Below, in pieces: positions 11,601 to 21,464 of a DNA stretch of 64,000 nt. The stretch is from assembly GCA_963989385.1 (NCBI GenBank), contig OZ022512.1, forward strand, positions 24,697,899 to 24,761,898, written 5' to 3'. The number at the start of each line of letters is the position of its first letter. Positions within the stretch are counted from its first letter, which is position 1. The notes under the pieces are model-generated. The model saw only the letters and a list, made by a program, of their open reading frames with translations. It was not told the DNA's origin and ran no database searches. The stretch is from Ctena decussata. Its lineage: Eukaryota > Mollusca > Bivalvia > Lucinida > Lucinidae. The translations under genes were made by a program, and so were the position numbers.

Positions 11601-12213
11601 CTCCGTGATTGTCGCCGGGGCGATCCTTCCTCTCAGGGCTATTATATGAATGCAATAATAGGTCACTTGTGTCAATAGGAGGGCTTAGCCAAGTTTCTGT
11701 GAAGGCTAAGATATCGAATTCAAAAAGTTCGGTCTCTATTATTTCTAGTTTCGAAAAAATACTTTGTACATTATAGTGCACAAAGGACAAGTTATGTGTA
11801 AGATCAAGGGAACTAAATAAAGTACTGGACATACCCGAGGATGAACTGTAGTTGCTACTTGAAGAAGATGTTGATAAGGGTCCTGGGTTAGGGTGAACAT
11901 CACCACAGCAGAATAATAGTAAGACAAGCCATGATGCAAACACCATAAAAGAAAATTTAAAGGCCAAGTTGGAAATAAAATCAGCATTTGCTTTAGACGA
12001 TTTACCTGGTATAAGTCTTTTTTTATTTCTATACAAATATAGTTTGTGTGCTAAAAATTCGCTTTCATGCAAGACCATCAATACTGAAAATGTACGTACA
12101 TTGTCCCTGTATAAAACTGTCAGCGCAAGAAAATGTATCAAAATAACAAACTTACACATGCGGCGGTATGTTGGCATGACAGCTAACCTATTTTTTCCTT
12201 TTGCAAGAGTCAT
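8659..12213 (-). CDS. CR1-like LINE ORF: 2A/endonuclease/reverse transcriptase
   Basis: An uninterrupted 1184-aa frame of a non-LTR retrotransposon. It would nick target DNA and copy its RNA there. Residues ~88-103 are strongly hydrophobic and run straight into GDVHPNPGP (104-112), a 2A-type ribosome-skipping motif; signal-peptide/2A fusions are known from other invertebrate LINEs. An APE-type endonuclease follows: N148 in HYNVQS, E173 in TETW, GDFN at 280-283, D323, and a final RYHCPI at 348-353. The RT domain has KASGPDG, a KAFDRVWH block, AGVPQGSILGP and FADD. The C-terminus has a Cys/His cluster (CQCG...H...FHC). The ATG at 12,211-12,213 heads the frame. I see no separate ORF1 upstream, so the copy may be 5' truncated or of a single-ORF type. 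The frame is intact, so recent mobility is plausible. Confidence 0.93.
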   Translation of the reverse strand: MTLAKGKNRLAVMPTYRRMCKFVILIHFLALTVLYRDNVRTFSVLMVLHESEFLAHKLYLYRNKKRLIPGKSSKANADFISNLAFKFSFMVFASWLVLLLFCCGDVHPNPGPLSTSSSSSNYSSSSGMSSTLFSSLDLTHNLSFVHYNVQSIFSKLEIIETELFEFDILAFTETWLSPPIDTSDLLLHSYNSPERKDRPGDNHGGVMIYVKDCLHYKRRADLESRNVESIWIELTNNHKRILFGLFYRPPNSDSNYLSDIEDSIALAVDSPGISDIIITGDFNLNLLNPQTARKIDSVCTQFSLYQSISQPTHFTENSSSLIDIILVNNKTHLIVSGVGDPFLHQEIRYHCPIYGIFKFSKPKFVSFTRHIWYYDRGNYELLRNKAASFDWDSVKDNDINTYANNMNSTITGIAKDCIPNRCIRVKPSEPPWINSNIKRHIRKRKRTYRKAKRTNSESDWKKFKSIRNKVVQNIRDSKKIFYDKIAAKLTSETLSSKDWWSTLKTFIAPNYKTSIPPLELNDDIYTEDNDKANVLNRYFQSHTILNEQNAIIPDLPAATVNTPLSNIILSPLEVESVLKTLPISKASGPDGLSNRVLRELSKEVSIPYCSLFNQSLHFGTVPSAYKEANVCPVPKTGCLSDVSNYRPISLLNSEDKVLERLVFKHLFNHLRDNNLLSSLQSGFLPGDSTVSQLTFLYNTFCQALDSGKEVRAVFCDISKAFDRVWHAGLLSKLQAAGVTGNVHTWFADYLSDRKQRVILPGAVSDWTYIRAGVPQGSILGPLLFLLYINDIVNDIGSNIRLFADDTSLFIIVDDPITAAGCINTDLGKISKWASTWLVTFNPSKTESLLFSRKLNRPFHPPVFMQNQQISEVESHKHLGLYFSNDCTWHQHINYITAKAWARVNIMRKLKYKLDRKSLEIIYTAFIRPLIEYGDIIWDNCSQYEKQELDKIQNEAARIATGATRLVSISALCKEIGWDSLEKRRLNHKLTLFYKMTHNLAPLYLSSLVPQSVSNISRYNLRNSNDLQTIDARTTLYYNSFLPSTVRAWNNVHEEAQQSDSVNTFKCFLNKDKSHIPKYFYIGNRKAQILHTRLRTNCSSLNLDLFIRNISDSPLCQCGSLENAQHYFFHCRNYQVQRTELINTVSQYQVPSLSLLLYGNDSFSFETNTVIFEKVHKFILDSKRF

Positions 12214-12480
12214 GTGATCATTGTAAGAAAAAGTAAGAACAAAACAAGTACCATCATACCAACGTACACATGTTCAGAAAATGTCAAGGTGTTTAAAGCG
12301 ACAACCCACTGCGCAACCCTCCCCTCTCTCAGCCTCAGTAAGTGCAAATCAGATAGAAAGGACAGAGTATTGAGAAGCAAAAAGAGTAAAAAATAGGTAA
12401 GAATCATTATATCAAATGGATAAGGCAGTTTTGTAGTTCACATTTGGAAGTGAAAGCCTTCAAGTAACTACAAGAGAACT
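12214..12480. other. Probable 5' flank/UTR of the LINE
   Basis: Sequence just upstream of the LINE start on the minus strand. It carries only short ORFs without known domains. The 5' end of the element was not located, and no target-site duplication matching the 8215 end was found by eye. Confidence 0.4.
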
Positions 12481-12579
12481 TCACATTCTCAACTTTCGGA
12501 CATAGGTCCTTCAGGTATCCACAATCAAATACTAACTACATGTATCACATATATATTAGATAAGCTTTTAGAGACATTT

Positions 12580-14690
12580 TATAAAATATCACGATCAGTC
12601 TGGTAAACTTCCAAGATTGCAGACACTGATCAGCCTACTCAGCAAATGTAGCAAACCCAGTATAAGAAGTTAGCAAGCATTCCAGATCATGATCTGACTC
12701 CTCAACAAGAGCAGCCAGGCCATGATCTGCAATGTAAATATTAACAAACATATCTATTAGGCAAATACGGTAATTTAAGATTTTAGAGGCAGTCCGAACA
12801 TAAAAATCTGTCCAGTAAGTTGGCACGCAATGCAGATCCTGATCAGACTAAGCAGTCTGGCCAATATCTGCATTGCCTGTCTAAGTACTGGCAATCATAA
12901 ATCCAACAGGTAAGTAGGGAACAACACGCTTTAGAAACATTCCAAACATATCATAATCAATCAAGTAAGTTGACAAGTTTCGAAAGCCCCGACCAGACTG
13001 CTAAGCAAACAAGAATACTTGAAGAACCCGATTAGACTGCTTAATAAGAGCAGGATCAGCATCTCTTATGTTTGTCAAAATATAAATAGAGATATATCTA
13101 TTAGGCAAGTACAGTACAGTATAAGAAACAATCCGAATATAACAAATCAGTCTAGTAAGTTGGCAAGCCATTGCAGCTCCTGATCACACCGCTCTGTAAG
13201 AGCAGCTTGGCCAGGATTTGCGATGTTTGTCTAACTATAAGCAGTCAGATATTTATATTATATATCTATTTATTATTTAAAACGCTTAAGAGACATTTTA
13301 AACATGACACATTAAGTCCAGTGAGTTGACAAGCACTGCAGATCCTGACAAGACTGCTTAGCAAGAGCAGCCTGGTCAGTATGTGCAATGCCTGTCTAAA
13401 TAATCACAATCATTTATCTATTAGGATATATGATACAATACACAAAACGATCAGTGATGGTAGTCCTGGTATTCTGAAATCATTGTAGACCCTGACTAGA
13501 ATGCATAGCAAGATGTCTAATGAATTAGCAAGTACTGCAGATCCTGACAAGACTGCTCAGCAAGAACAGCCCGGTCAGTATGTGCAATGCCTGTCTAAAT
13601 AATCACAATCATTCGACTATCAGGATATATGATACAATACACAAAACGATCAGTGATGGTAGTCCTGGTAGTTTGAAATCATTGTAGACCCTGACTTGAA
13701 TGCATAGCAAGATGTCCAGTAAACTAGCAAGCACTGCAGATTCTGACAAGACTGCTCAGCAAGAGAAGCCTGGTCAGTATGTGCAGTGCCCGTCTAAATA
13801 TCAAGAACCATATTTTAATATAATAAACATTTTAGAGACAAGTCAGACAGAAAACAATCATTGAAGTTAGTTTGAGAATAAAATGCAGACCCTGAATAGA
13901 ATGCACAGCAAGATTATAACATGATAAGTGTCCAGTAAGATAGCAAGCACTGCAGATGCTGACCAGACTGCTCAGCAAGAGAAGCCTGGTCAGCATGTGC
14001 AGTGCCTGTCTAGATATCCACAAAAATATTTCTATTAAAAAATACAATAAATATTTTAGAGACAAGTCATACGTAAAACAATCATTGAAGTTAGTTTGAA
14101 AAAATGCAGACTCTCACTAGATTGCACAGCAAGATCATAACATGATAAGTGTCCAGTAAGATGGCAAGCACTGCAGATCCTGGTCAGACTGCTCAGCAAG
14201 AGAAGCCTGGTCAGTATGTGCAGTGCCTATCTTGATATCGACAAGAATATTTCTATTAAAATACAATAAATATTTTAGAGGCAAGAAAAACATAAAACCA
14301 GTGAAGGTAGTTTGAAAGCATTGCAGGAGATGTCAGTAAGTTGGCAAGTACTGAAGAACCTGATCAGACTCCTCAGCAAAAAAGCCTGGTCAAAATATGC
14401 AGTCAACAAGCATATTTCTATCAATAGACATTTAAGAGGCAAGTCAAACACAAAACAATCAGTGAAGGTAGTTTGAAAGCATTGCAAACTCTGACTGCAG
14501 AATCTGTCTAAATAATGACAATCATATATTAAAGGAAGCCACTGTACAATACGCTTTTAGAGACATTTCAGCATAACACCGTCAGACCAGTAAGTTGGAA
14601 AGCATTGCAGAGCCTGATCAGACTGCTCAGCAAGAGCAGCCTGGCCAGCATCTGCAATGTTTGTCCAAACTTAAACAATCATTTAAACAA
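12580..14690. repeat. Satellite array with a hairpin in each monomer
   Basis: About ten monomers of roughly 160-260 bp. Each has a core of the form GCAGATCCTGATCAGACTG, then CTCAGCAAGAG, then the near-complement CAGCCTGGTCAG.AT.TGC. Clear cores lie near 12,820, 13,165, 13,335, 13,535, 13,740, 13,950, 14,175, 14,350 and 14,605. The copy at 13,948-14,008 can form a stem of about 27 bp with an AGCAA loop. Between cores lies AT-rich linker (TATTTCTATTA, TTTTAGAGACA). Short ORFs on the minus strand are repeat by-products. Confidence 0.85.
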
Positions 14691-14699
14691 TACAAGAAG

Positions 14700-15770
14700 C
14701 TTTAGGAGACATCATGTGGGAGACATAAAAGCTATAGAAAGTAACAATTAGAATATTTACAATTATATCTCTATTGAACAGATAGTAACAATATTTACAA
14801 TATCTCTATTAAGCAGATACGCTACCATATAGTTTTCCAATAACCAGGAGCCAACCGATCTGGATTCACAATGTTTGTGTGCTGCAATTATTGCCGGGAT
14901 TTACGGTACATAAAAAGTTCAACAGATGACACAGGCTCCGTAGCAATAATACATGGCATAAGGACAGGCTGCGTGATAGAAGCAGCTCGACCTGGATTTA
15001 CATCTTTTGTCCATATATGTTCTTAAAGTGCATGGCATGCAAAAATTTTTGTTAGGGCAAGGAGTATGAAAGTTAGTTTAAGCTGACGTCTGGTGTTAAT
15101 ACCACAGGGTGATCAAAGTCAACCAATAAAACATCTTGTTACTCCAGAACCCACCAACAGAAAATAATGTTACTATTTTTTCCATTTCCTGTTGAGGAGA
15201 GAACAAGGAAGAAACTTGACTGAAAGTTATTTTGGAGCATCAGATTTATCAGTTAAGCAGAGGAGATGCAAAGTAGTATTATCCAAGATTGGAAATAGCA
15301 GGCAGTAAAGCATAGGCTCTCCAAAGGCAAAGCAGTTTAAATTTAGCTAGAGGGTGCTGAAAATATCTGAGCATGATATTTGCTTTACATTTTTGTAAAA
15401 CAGGTTTCTTATGGAAAACAGTTTATGCAAGAAGGTCGTGGAAGGGGTGGATTCCCAATATCAGAGCAGCTGGGATCTGGTTTGGTGTTGTTTGTCTATA
15501 TGCATTTGGCTTACATGGTTAGTGTGTCAAAGAAAATAATTATTGCTTGTCAGAGGCTTTCTTGCAAGTATCTGAAAAAAAGTGGAGCAGTGTGTGAAAT
15601 CAACTGTATCAATATAAAAACATTTAATTGTCTGGAATTTTGGATTTCAGTTGATAGGTATTAACCTTTTCTGATGTTAGAGCATGTGCAGGCTCAACTG
15701 AGGCTTTGCTGTTTGCCGTTGTGATAAGTACCCTTTCCCCATGAGCTGGTTCATATTTTTGCTTAGACAG
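14700..15770. other. Unassigned DNA between repeats
   Basis: About 1 kb with no recognisable gene or element. Short open frames (for example around 15,380-15,664) have no recognisable domain; a possible exon there was considered and rejected. The left part may hold a few degraded half-monomers of the preceding satellite (TATTTACAATATCTC repeated near 14,755 and 14,795). Confidence 0.5.
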
Positions 15771-15774
15771 AACA

Positions 15775-16165
15775 TGTTAAACTATGTTGCAGTTCTTGAA
15801 TTCAGTGAGTTCTTATGGTTCAAGAACTTGTTCTGGAGCAGATCTGGGACTCTAAATGGCCGTTTCTACAGAACTCCACAGCTCTTGAACAATTCAAGAT
15901 TTTTTTGCCTGTCATTTTATAGTTCAAGAACTTGTTCTAGAATAAACTATAAACTATAAATGACCACTTTTCTAGAACTCCACAGTTCTCGAACTCTCAA
16001 GCTCTTGAACTTTGTCCAAGAACTGTGGGGTTCTGACCACTTTTCTAGAACTCCACAGTTCTCGAACTCTCAAGCTCTTGAACTTTGTCCAAGAACTGTG
16101 GGGTTCTAGAAAAGTGGTCTATAGTTCAAGAACTGTTCAAGAACTTGTTCTATAACAATTCTTGA
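15775..16165. repeat. Second GTTCAAGAAC cluster with a perfect 73-bp tandem copy
   Basis: The same motif type as at 7755-8190. It includes an exact direct duplication, 15,962-16,034 and 16,035-16,107, each 73 bp. Each unit is itself partly palindromic: TCTAGAACTCCACAGTTCT near its start and AAGAACTGTGGGGTTCT at its end. The perfect identity of the two copies indicates a recent duplication. Confidence 0.85.
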
Positions 16166-16340
16166 ATTATTCTTGGTAATTTTACAGAGGATCTGACTGT
16201 CGTCACAGACAAATGCTTGCAATGATGGGGTAAACATAAAAGCTATACCAATGCCTACTGGCCGTAGGGGCTGTGGGGGTTAGAGGCCCACTGTATCTTG
16301 GGCACAGCATATAAAAGGTGGAGCCCATCCCTGTCATTTC

Positions 16341-17096
16341 TGTGTTAAGGGACGAGTCATTTATTGTCAGCTGGGGGGGTACATTTAGGGGGGATCATTA
16401 CCCCCCATTACTCATACAATTTCAGACTCTTTCCTTTCAAACTCACAACTTAAAACTTAAAAGTCTTTGTGGAACTGACTAAAAAAATTGGGCAGCTTCA
16501 TATCCAAAAACAAAACTTTTCATTGCTTTGCTAGAACAGTATGAAAGTGTCTATAAAATCATGTCAAGTAGATGATTTTGTGCTCAATTAAATTTAATGC
16601 CTGCATTGTGATATCAGCTCTCCACGTGCCTTTTCATCAGCAAAACACAGCCCCCAGACCACCACCACCCAGAGGCCCAATTAATAATATTTACAGTTAT
16701 AATTATTAAGCATTCGACAAAAGATTTCCGGATGGCCATTAGCAGAAGAAAAAGTGCAAGAAATGCAGAGAAAGTTTAAACAGACCATGATTACATGTAA
16801 TTAACCTGTTACAATAAGAAATGTTCTTTGTGTGTCATACAGCTAGGTTTTGATTGAGGTCAGTCTGACAGAAAATAGGTAATATGGTATGTGTGTGAAG
16901 GGTAGCTGGCACTGAGGATAGTGGGGGGGGGTCATAAAAAATTTTGTCACCTATCTTGGGTGGGGGGGGGAGGGGGTCGGAAAAAAAATTTGGTGAGACT
17001 TTGGGGGGGGTCGGAAAAATTTTGGTGAACCATATGAAAATGTACACCCCCCCCCCCACCCACCCACCTGATAATAAATGACTCGTCCCTAACACA
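16341..17096. mobile_element. TIR element (GGGACGAGTCATTTATT ends)
   Basis: Inverted ends pair over about 30 bases: left TGTGTTAAGGGACGAGTCAT from 16,341, right its complement ending at 17,096. The interior has no intact transposase frame and contains long G and C runs (16,921-17,000; 17,047-17,058). A non-autonomous DNA transposon of about 750 bp; superfamily undetermined because no clear target duplication is visible. Confidence 0.7.
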
Positions 17097-17228
17097 TGTG
17101 TATGTATAAAACTGTGGCAGCAGAGATTCTTATGTATGAAAGATTGCAATTTTGGCAAATCAGTATTAGACTAGGGACATTTAAAAGGAAGATTTATTTT
17201 ATTAGTTAGAGCGGAACATTTATAAGGA

Positions 17229-17877
17229 TTAAGGTGGTGATTTGTGGTATATACAAATTAATGTATTATGAAGAGCGTCCTAGCAATTATTCATTCCACT
17301 TTCTTAGCACGTTATCAGGCTGCGCCGATAAAAACAGAAGCCTTTTCCTCAAATGTCTGACCATGTATATAAGTGCATGTATAGTGCTTGCATTCATTAA
17401 TACAGGTAGGTCAGGTATACCTATATCATACTCACAGTATAAATATTACATTACAATGACCAAGACAGGTATATTATTGAAATCATTCAACCCTGAAAAC
17501 AGACTCTGCTATGTATTTTTGAGACAAATATTTGGACACAGGCCACATCTTTTTTATCTGCGCAGCCTGATAACGTGCAAAGAAAATGGAAAAAATAATT
17601 GCTAGGACGCTCTTCATAATACTTTAATCCATGTTCAGACCTGGTTACATTTTCAATAATGATGGTCATTTTTTAGATTTATTCGCACAAAATTACCCTT
17701 TGATCTTTTCTTATATAAATCCTTTTTAACATCAACATGTCCAGCATTTTGGGATTCTGAATTGTGAGAAACAACATAAAGAAGGCATCTGCTAAGTTTT
17801 GGGAAGATCTGTTGTATTTTCAGCATTTAATGCAGATTTTTGTCTTTGCCCCAAATCAGTGAAAATCACCACCTTAA
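17229..17877. mobile_element. Foldback TIR element, 649 bp
   Basis: Ends are the inverted pair TTAAGGTGGTGATTT (17,229-17,243) and AAATCACCACCTTAA (17,863-17,877). A second, longer inverted repeat sits inside: about 17,263-17,345 against 17,545-17,622, around a CGTTATCAGGCTGCGC core. Because of this, the plus-strand frame at 17,234-17,605 and the minus-strand frame at 17,487-17,669 encode nearly the same peptide (EERPSNY); neither is a gene. TTAA at each tip could reflect the target site. Confidence 0.8.
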
Positions 17878-18554
17878 CAAAGTAAATATGTTTTAGTGTC
17901 ACACCTCACTGCCTCTCGGCTGATGCAGTTCTAATGAGATGTAGGGAAGACTTTCATAACTCCACTTTATCTCTTGCATCATAGGCATATGAACATCTTA
18001 TAGACACTATTTCCAGCATTCTGGGCTTTTTACTATCTGCATTCATTGTTTTGCTAATATGTATGAAGCATAGCTATTTTCTTTTTCTTTTCCATTTTTT
18101 TCGGGAGCGGGGCTGGGGAGGAGGTGCTCACCTATCCCAGTGATATGATTTGATACGTATCCTGCAATCTAGAAGACCTGTGAAGGATAGGGGACAACTT
18201 CGGAGTTTCTTTGTGAAATTTCTTGTGAGCATATACTGTAGTATTGATTGATTATGACGAAGAAATCAGCCGTTGCGTGGGGCTTTCTACAACGATTTTA
18301 AGGTAGCGAAGAAACTCTTTTACGACAAAAAAGTCAAGGGTGGAATGAAATTCCAGCGTGGACAAAACCAGTGCCGTTTGTTCACTTCGCTGGGCGTCCC
18401 GGGGCATTCAGCGTAATGTTTTGCATCGTAGAACGAAAATAATGTAATGTTGTGTTGCTTTCTGTCGCGTCCGATGTATATTTATTTTTGTTATGTTTTA
18501 AGCGACTGTTTACATTGCTATACGTTTTTTATATCTCCATCGATTGAAGAGTAG

Positions 18555-18705
18555 CTACGAATTCGTAAATAAGACGTTCGTAAGTCAAGAACTTACGATG
18601 ACGTTAGTGAAACGGTCTTAAGAATTTCTTAAGATTTTCGTAAGTTGAAATCTTAAGCTTACGAAATTCGTAAATCTACGAAGTTTAGTGAAACGCAGCC
18701 CAGCT
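18555..18705. mobile_element. CTTAAG/CTTACG-rich palindromic MITE remnant
   Basis: A self-complementary stretch of alternating CTTAAG, ACTTACG and ATTTCTTAAGA blocks. It contains GTTAGTGAAAC and ends in TTTAGTGAAACGC. The same words occur in the inner arms of the 1-2.7 kb inverted repeat (1140-1290 and 1495-1690), so it belongs to the same MITE-like family. Boundaries are approximate. Confidence 0.5.
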
Positions 18706-18851
18706 GTTTTAGCAATGCTTTGGTAGACTGCGGTCGTTATGTGCCTCTCTCCTATTGGCCTCTTGACGCAGCTTCCATGGTTTGTGTATATTGCTGGTAC
18801 TTCGCAATATTTTTTCTTTTTACGATCTTTCAAATTTCGTTGCGCGGTTTT

Positions 18852-19144
18852 CATACCTGTCAACTTTTGGAAAATCTCATGGGGGAGAAAGTGTGAAAAT
18901 GACCATTGTAGCAGACTTTTTCAGCAAAACTGCACACGCTCAAAAAGTCATGACAATTTTCGTGGGGGAGATATTTGGAAATTTCATACTATTTAAAGAA
19001 AAAATCTTAAAATTCCAACAAAAAATAGGGAGATGGCCTTAAAATAGTGAGATTTTGCCATTTTTGGCAAAGGAGGGAGGGAGAGTGGGAGTACCATCAA
19101 AAATAGGGAGACTCCCTATTTATGGGGGAGAGTTGACAGGTATG
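18852..19144. mobile_element. MITE with CATACCTGTCAACT ends
   Basis: Inverted ends CATACCTGTCAACT (18,852) and AGTTGACAGGTATG (ending 19,144) enclose 293 bp. The repeat GGTTTT directly flanks both sides (18,846-18,851 and 19,145-19,150) as a likely target-site duplication. GGGGGAGA and AGGGAGAC blocks near each end pair with each other. No coding capacity. Confidence 0.8.
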
Positions 19145-19150
19145 GGTTTT

Positions 19151-20173
19151 TAAATGAAACGAACATACAAAGAAATCAAATGTTACCGCGGTCGGCAAGT
19201 AACAGAGCTCCGAAAGAATTGATGTTGCTATTTCCACATTTAAAGTTCGCAATTGTAATAAATCAGTATTTGTACAAGATGTAGATCCAATTTTTTTTAT
19301 TAAACATGCCATTATTTGATCATTATTTTGGGTTTTCCGACGATTATTGAATTTTCCGCCATTATTGTTACTGTTAGTTACCTTTTACTTTTTACACAAA
19401 AGAGCTTCAAGGAAAGTAATCAATATACTCATTTTAGGGTTGCACACCAATATTTCACGATCTTACCGTGTCCGTTATACATGCGTTTCTAGAGTGCCCA
19501 CCGAGATTTTTTATTTCATGAGACTTAAATGCCACTTCTACGAAAATAAGTACATTTCATCCAATAATTTTGTGGGCTTTTTCTTTACTACACGATTTTC
19601 CAGACCCACCATAAGAGCTATTTCAAGGCACTACCTTTGATTTTTGCCTTATATAAATCAATTGTTTGGGTCAGAATTAGGAATTTTATCACATTTAAAT
19701 GAAAGGTCTATTATTTATCTACAAATTGATTACACACAATTGAAGATTTCTATTATAATGGCTTATGTATAACCATTTCAATTGACTTTGTCCCTTATTT
19801 CAAGAAAATGCAATTTTTCCAAATTGTTGTGCCGTTTCCATGGAAACGAAGAAAAATTTTGAAAAACAAAGTGAAGTTTCAATGTATCGTTTTTGTCCAT
19901 CTATCCAAAAATAATGGTTTGATTAAAATCTGTGACTATGCGTGGCCACCATTTTCTGGTGGTTACATGGAACAGCTCTTAAACCATCAGTCATTGAATG
20001 TGAACGTGCAATGTTAAGGGATACCTGTAAAAGGGAGCACTTTATGTGACTCTGTGTTGGAAATGGTTATTCTCCCTTTTCAAATGGTGACAGTTTTGGC
20101 AGAAAAGAATGTGCTTTTAGTGGTACTAGTAGTTTAGTCTATGCTCAGAGGGGCTACTCTTAAAAAGAAAGAC
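19151..20173. other. Unassigned AT-rich DNA
   Basis: About 1 kb without a recognisable gene. Short frames at 19,347-19,640 and 19,808-20,017 have no known domain. Nothing else supported. Confidence 0.5.
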
Positions 20174-20433
20174 CAGGGGCCGTATTCATAAAACGACTTA
20201 AGTGGTTGCTATGCTGTTGCTAAGGCTAAATTTCTTTGAAGGAGATTCCCTACAACTATGAAATTTGGTCTGGAGGAACAGTCTTTGTAAGACTGTTCCT
20301 CCAGACCAAATTTCATAGTGTAAGACTGTTCCTCCAGACCAAATTTCATAGTTGTAGGGAATCTCCTTTATAGATATTAAACCTTAGCAACCGCATAGCA
20401 ACGACTTAAGTGGCTTTATGAATACGGCCCCTG
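20174..20433. mobile_element. ACTTAAGT foldback MITE, intact copy
   Basis: Ends CAGGGGCCGTATTCATAAA and its complement (20,174 and ending 20,433) pair through ACTTAAGT and TTGCTA(T/A)GC blocks for most of the 260 bp. The centre carries a partial tandem copy of GACTGTTCCTCCAGACC. The copy at 38,067-38,405 is the same family and shows this one to be uninterrupted at the site where the other has an insertion. Confidence 0.85.
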
Positions 20434-20628
20434 TACTCTTTCAAGGCACAATAGTGATTTGACACACTGCTCTTTCTAGGAAGAATCTTTTTCCTGAGCT
20501 TTGAAAAGAGAGGCATTTCTTGATCAGATTTCTCTCATTTTTGATAACCATTCACCATACTATATCTGTACAGATTTGTGAAATACTGATTTATCTCTTC
20601 GTAGATGTAAATCAAAGATCAAAGATAA

Positions 20629-20849
20629 TTGAGCCGTGACACGTCAAAACCAACAAGATGGCATGTGCGCCCAGTGAAGGCTCAGATCAGCCTAGGCATC
20701 CGCCCAGTCTGGTCAGAGTCTTTTCTGTGTACTTAAAGGGTAGCTGAGGGTCTAAGGTAGCTCTCTGAGGACAGCGGATGCACAGGCCGATCTGAGTCTT
20801 CGTGGGGCGCATATTCCACTTTGTTGGTTTTGTCGTGTCATGGTTCAAA
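20629..20849. mobile_element. Foldback MITE family A, copy 1
   Basis: Family A is defined by ends TGAGCCGCGACACGACAAAA and its complement, followed by CCAACAAAGTGGCATGTGCG and two GATCAGACTGGGC hairpins. The family is about 220-245 bp when empty. This copy has GTGACACG at the left and TGTCATGGTTCA at the right and no insertion. Six copies occur in the window. Superfamily is not evident because a clean target duplication is not visible. Confidence 0.85.
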
Positions 20850-20969
20850 TTTGTCTCTTCTTAAATGTAAATCTAAGATATAACCAGTTCTGCACAGGGA
20901 CAAAAGTGTGTTTACCGGAACCTGAAAGCACCAGCAGTCAGAACAATACCAAATACTAACAATTTTCTG

Positions 20970-21190
20970 TGTGTGTGTGTGTGTGGCGGGGGGGGGGGGG
21001 GGGGGGGGTTAAGCGCTTGCCTGCTAAGCTAGCAGTCCTTGTTTGAATTCCACTACAGACGGATAAACAAGGTTCAGTTGCACACAGTCTTCCATTATCA
21101 CTCTCTCATCGTCCTGATATTACTGAAACTACTGTTGAACAGTCATGAAAGTGGGAAAGTGGTGTTATACTGTGATTCATCAATCCAGCC
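20970..21190 (+). mobile_element. tRNA-derived SINE with microsatellite flank
   Basis: After a (TG)n tract and a run of about 20 G (20,987-21,008), the sequence GTTAAGCGCTTGCCTGC...TTTGAATTCC resembles the right half of a tRNA. The body matches the SINE at 6188-6360 (CCTGATATTACTGAAACT against CCTGATATGACTGAAATA). The A box is lost in the G run. Degenerate copy. Confidence 0.6.
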
Positions 21191-21397
21191 AGCCATCCAC
21201 GTCTGTAAGTTGTAGAAGGTGCGGTACAAGAGAGTGATTTTTGTTTCAAAGTACGTATACAGTACTATAAAAATGTTATCTGATTTTTTTTCTGTTTTTA
21301 AATTTTCATTACTACTTTAATAATGTTTTTCATCAGTTGTATAAAGGGGAACAACATGAATTCATGTTTCCTACTCTGGAGGCTGCAGCCTTTGAAT

Positions 21398-21464
21398 GGG
21401 GTCCACTCCTCAATGAAAGAATTTGCTCCTATAGGAGCAAATTCTTTCATTGAAGAGTGGACCC
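21398..21464. repeat. Spacerless 67-bp palindrome
   Basis: Two ~33-base arms meet at CCTATAGG with no loop (axis at 21,431/21,432) and only one mismatch. The arm reads GGGTCCACTC, TCAATGAAAG, AATTTGCTCC towards the axis. Too long to arise by chance. It may be a small foldback element or a recent inverted duplication. Confidence 0.85.

Noticed and set aside
15380..15664. Possible exon (acceptor-like CAG before a GKQFMQEGRGRGGF stretch)
   Set aside because: No family recognised, no partner exons nearby, and the frame continues into low-quality hydrophobic sequence.
17234..17605. 123-aa open frame
   Set aside because: The same peptide is encoded on the opposite strand nearby because of the inner inverted repeat; it is a foldback element.
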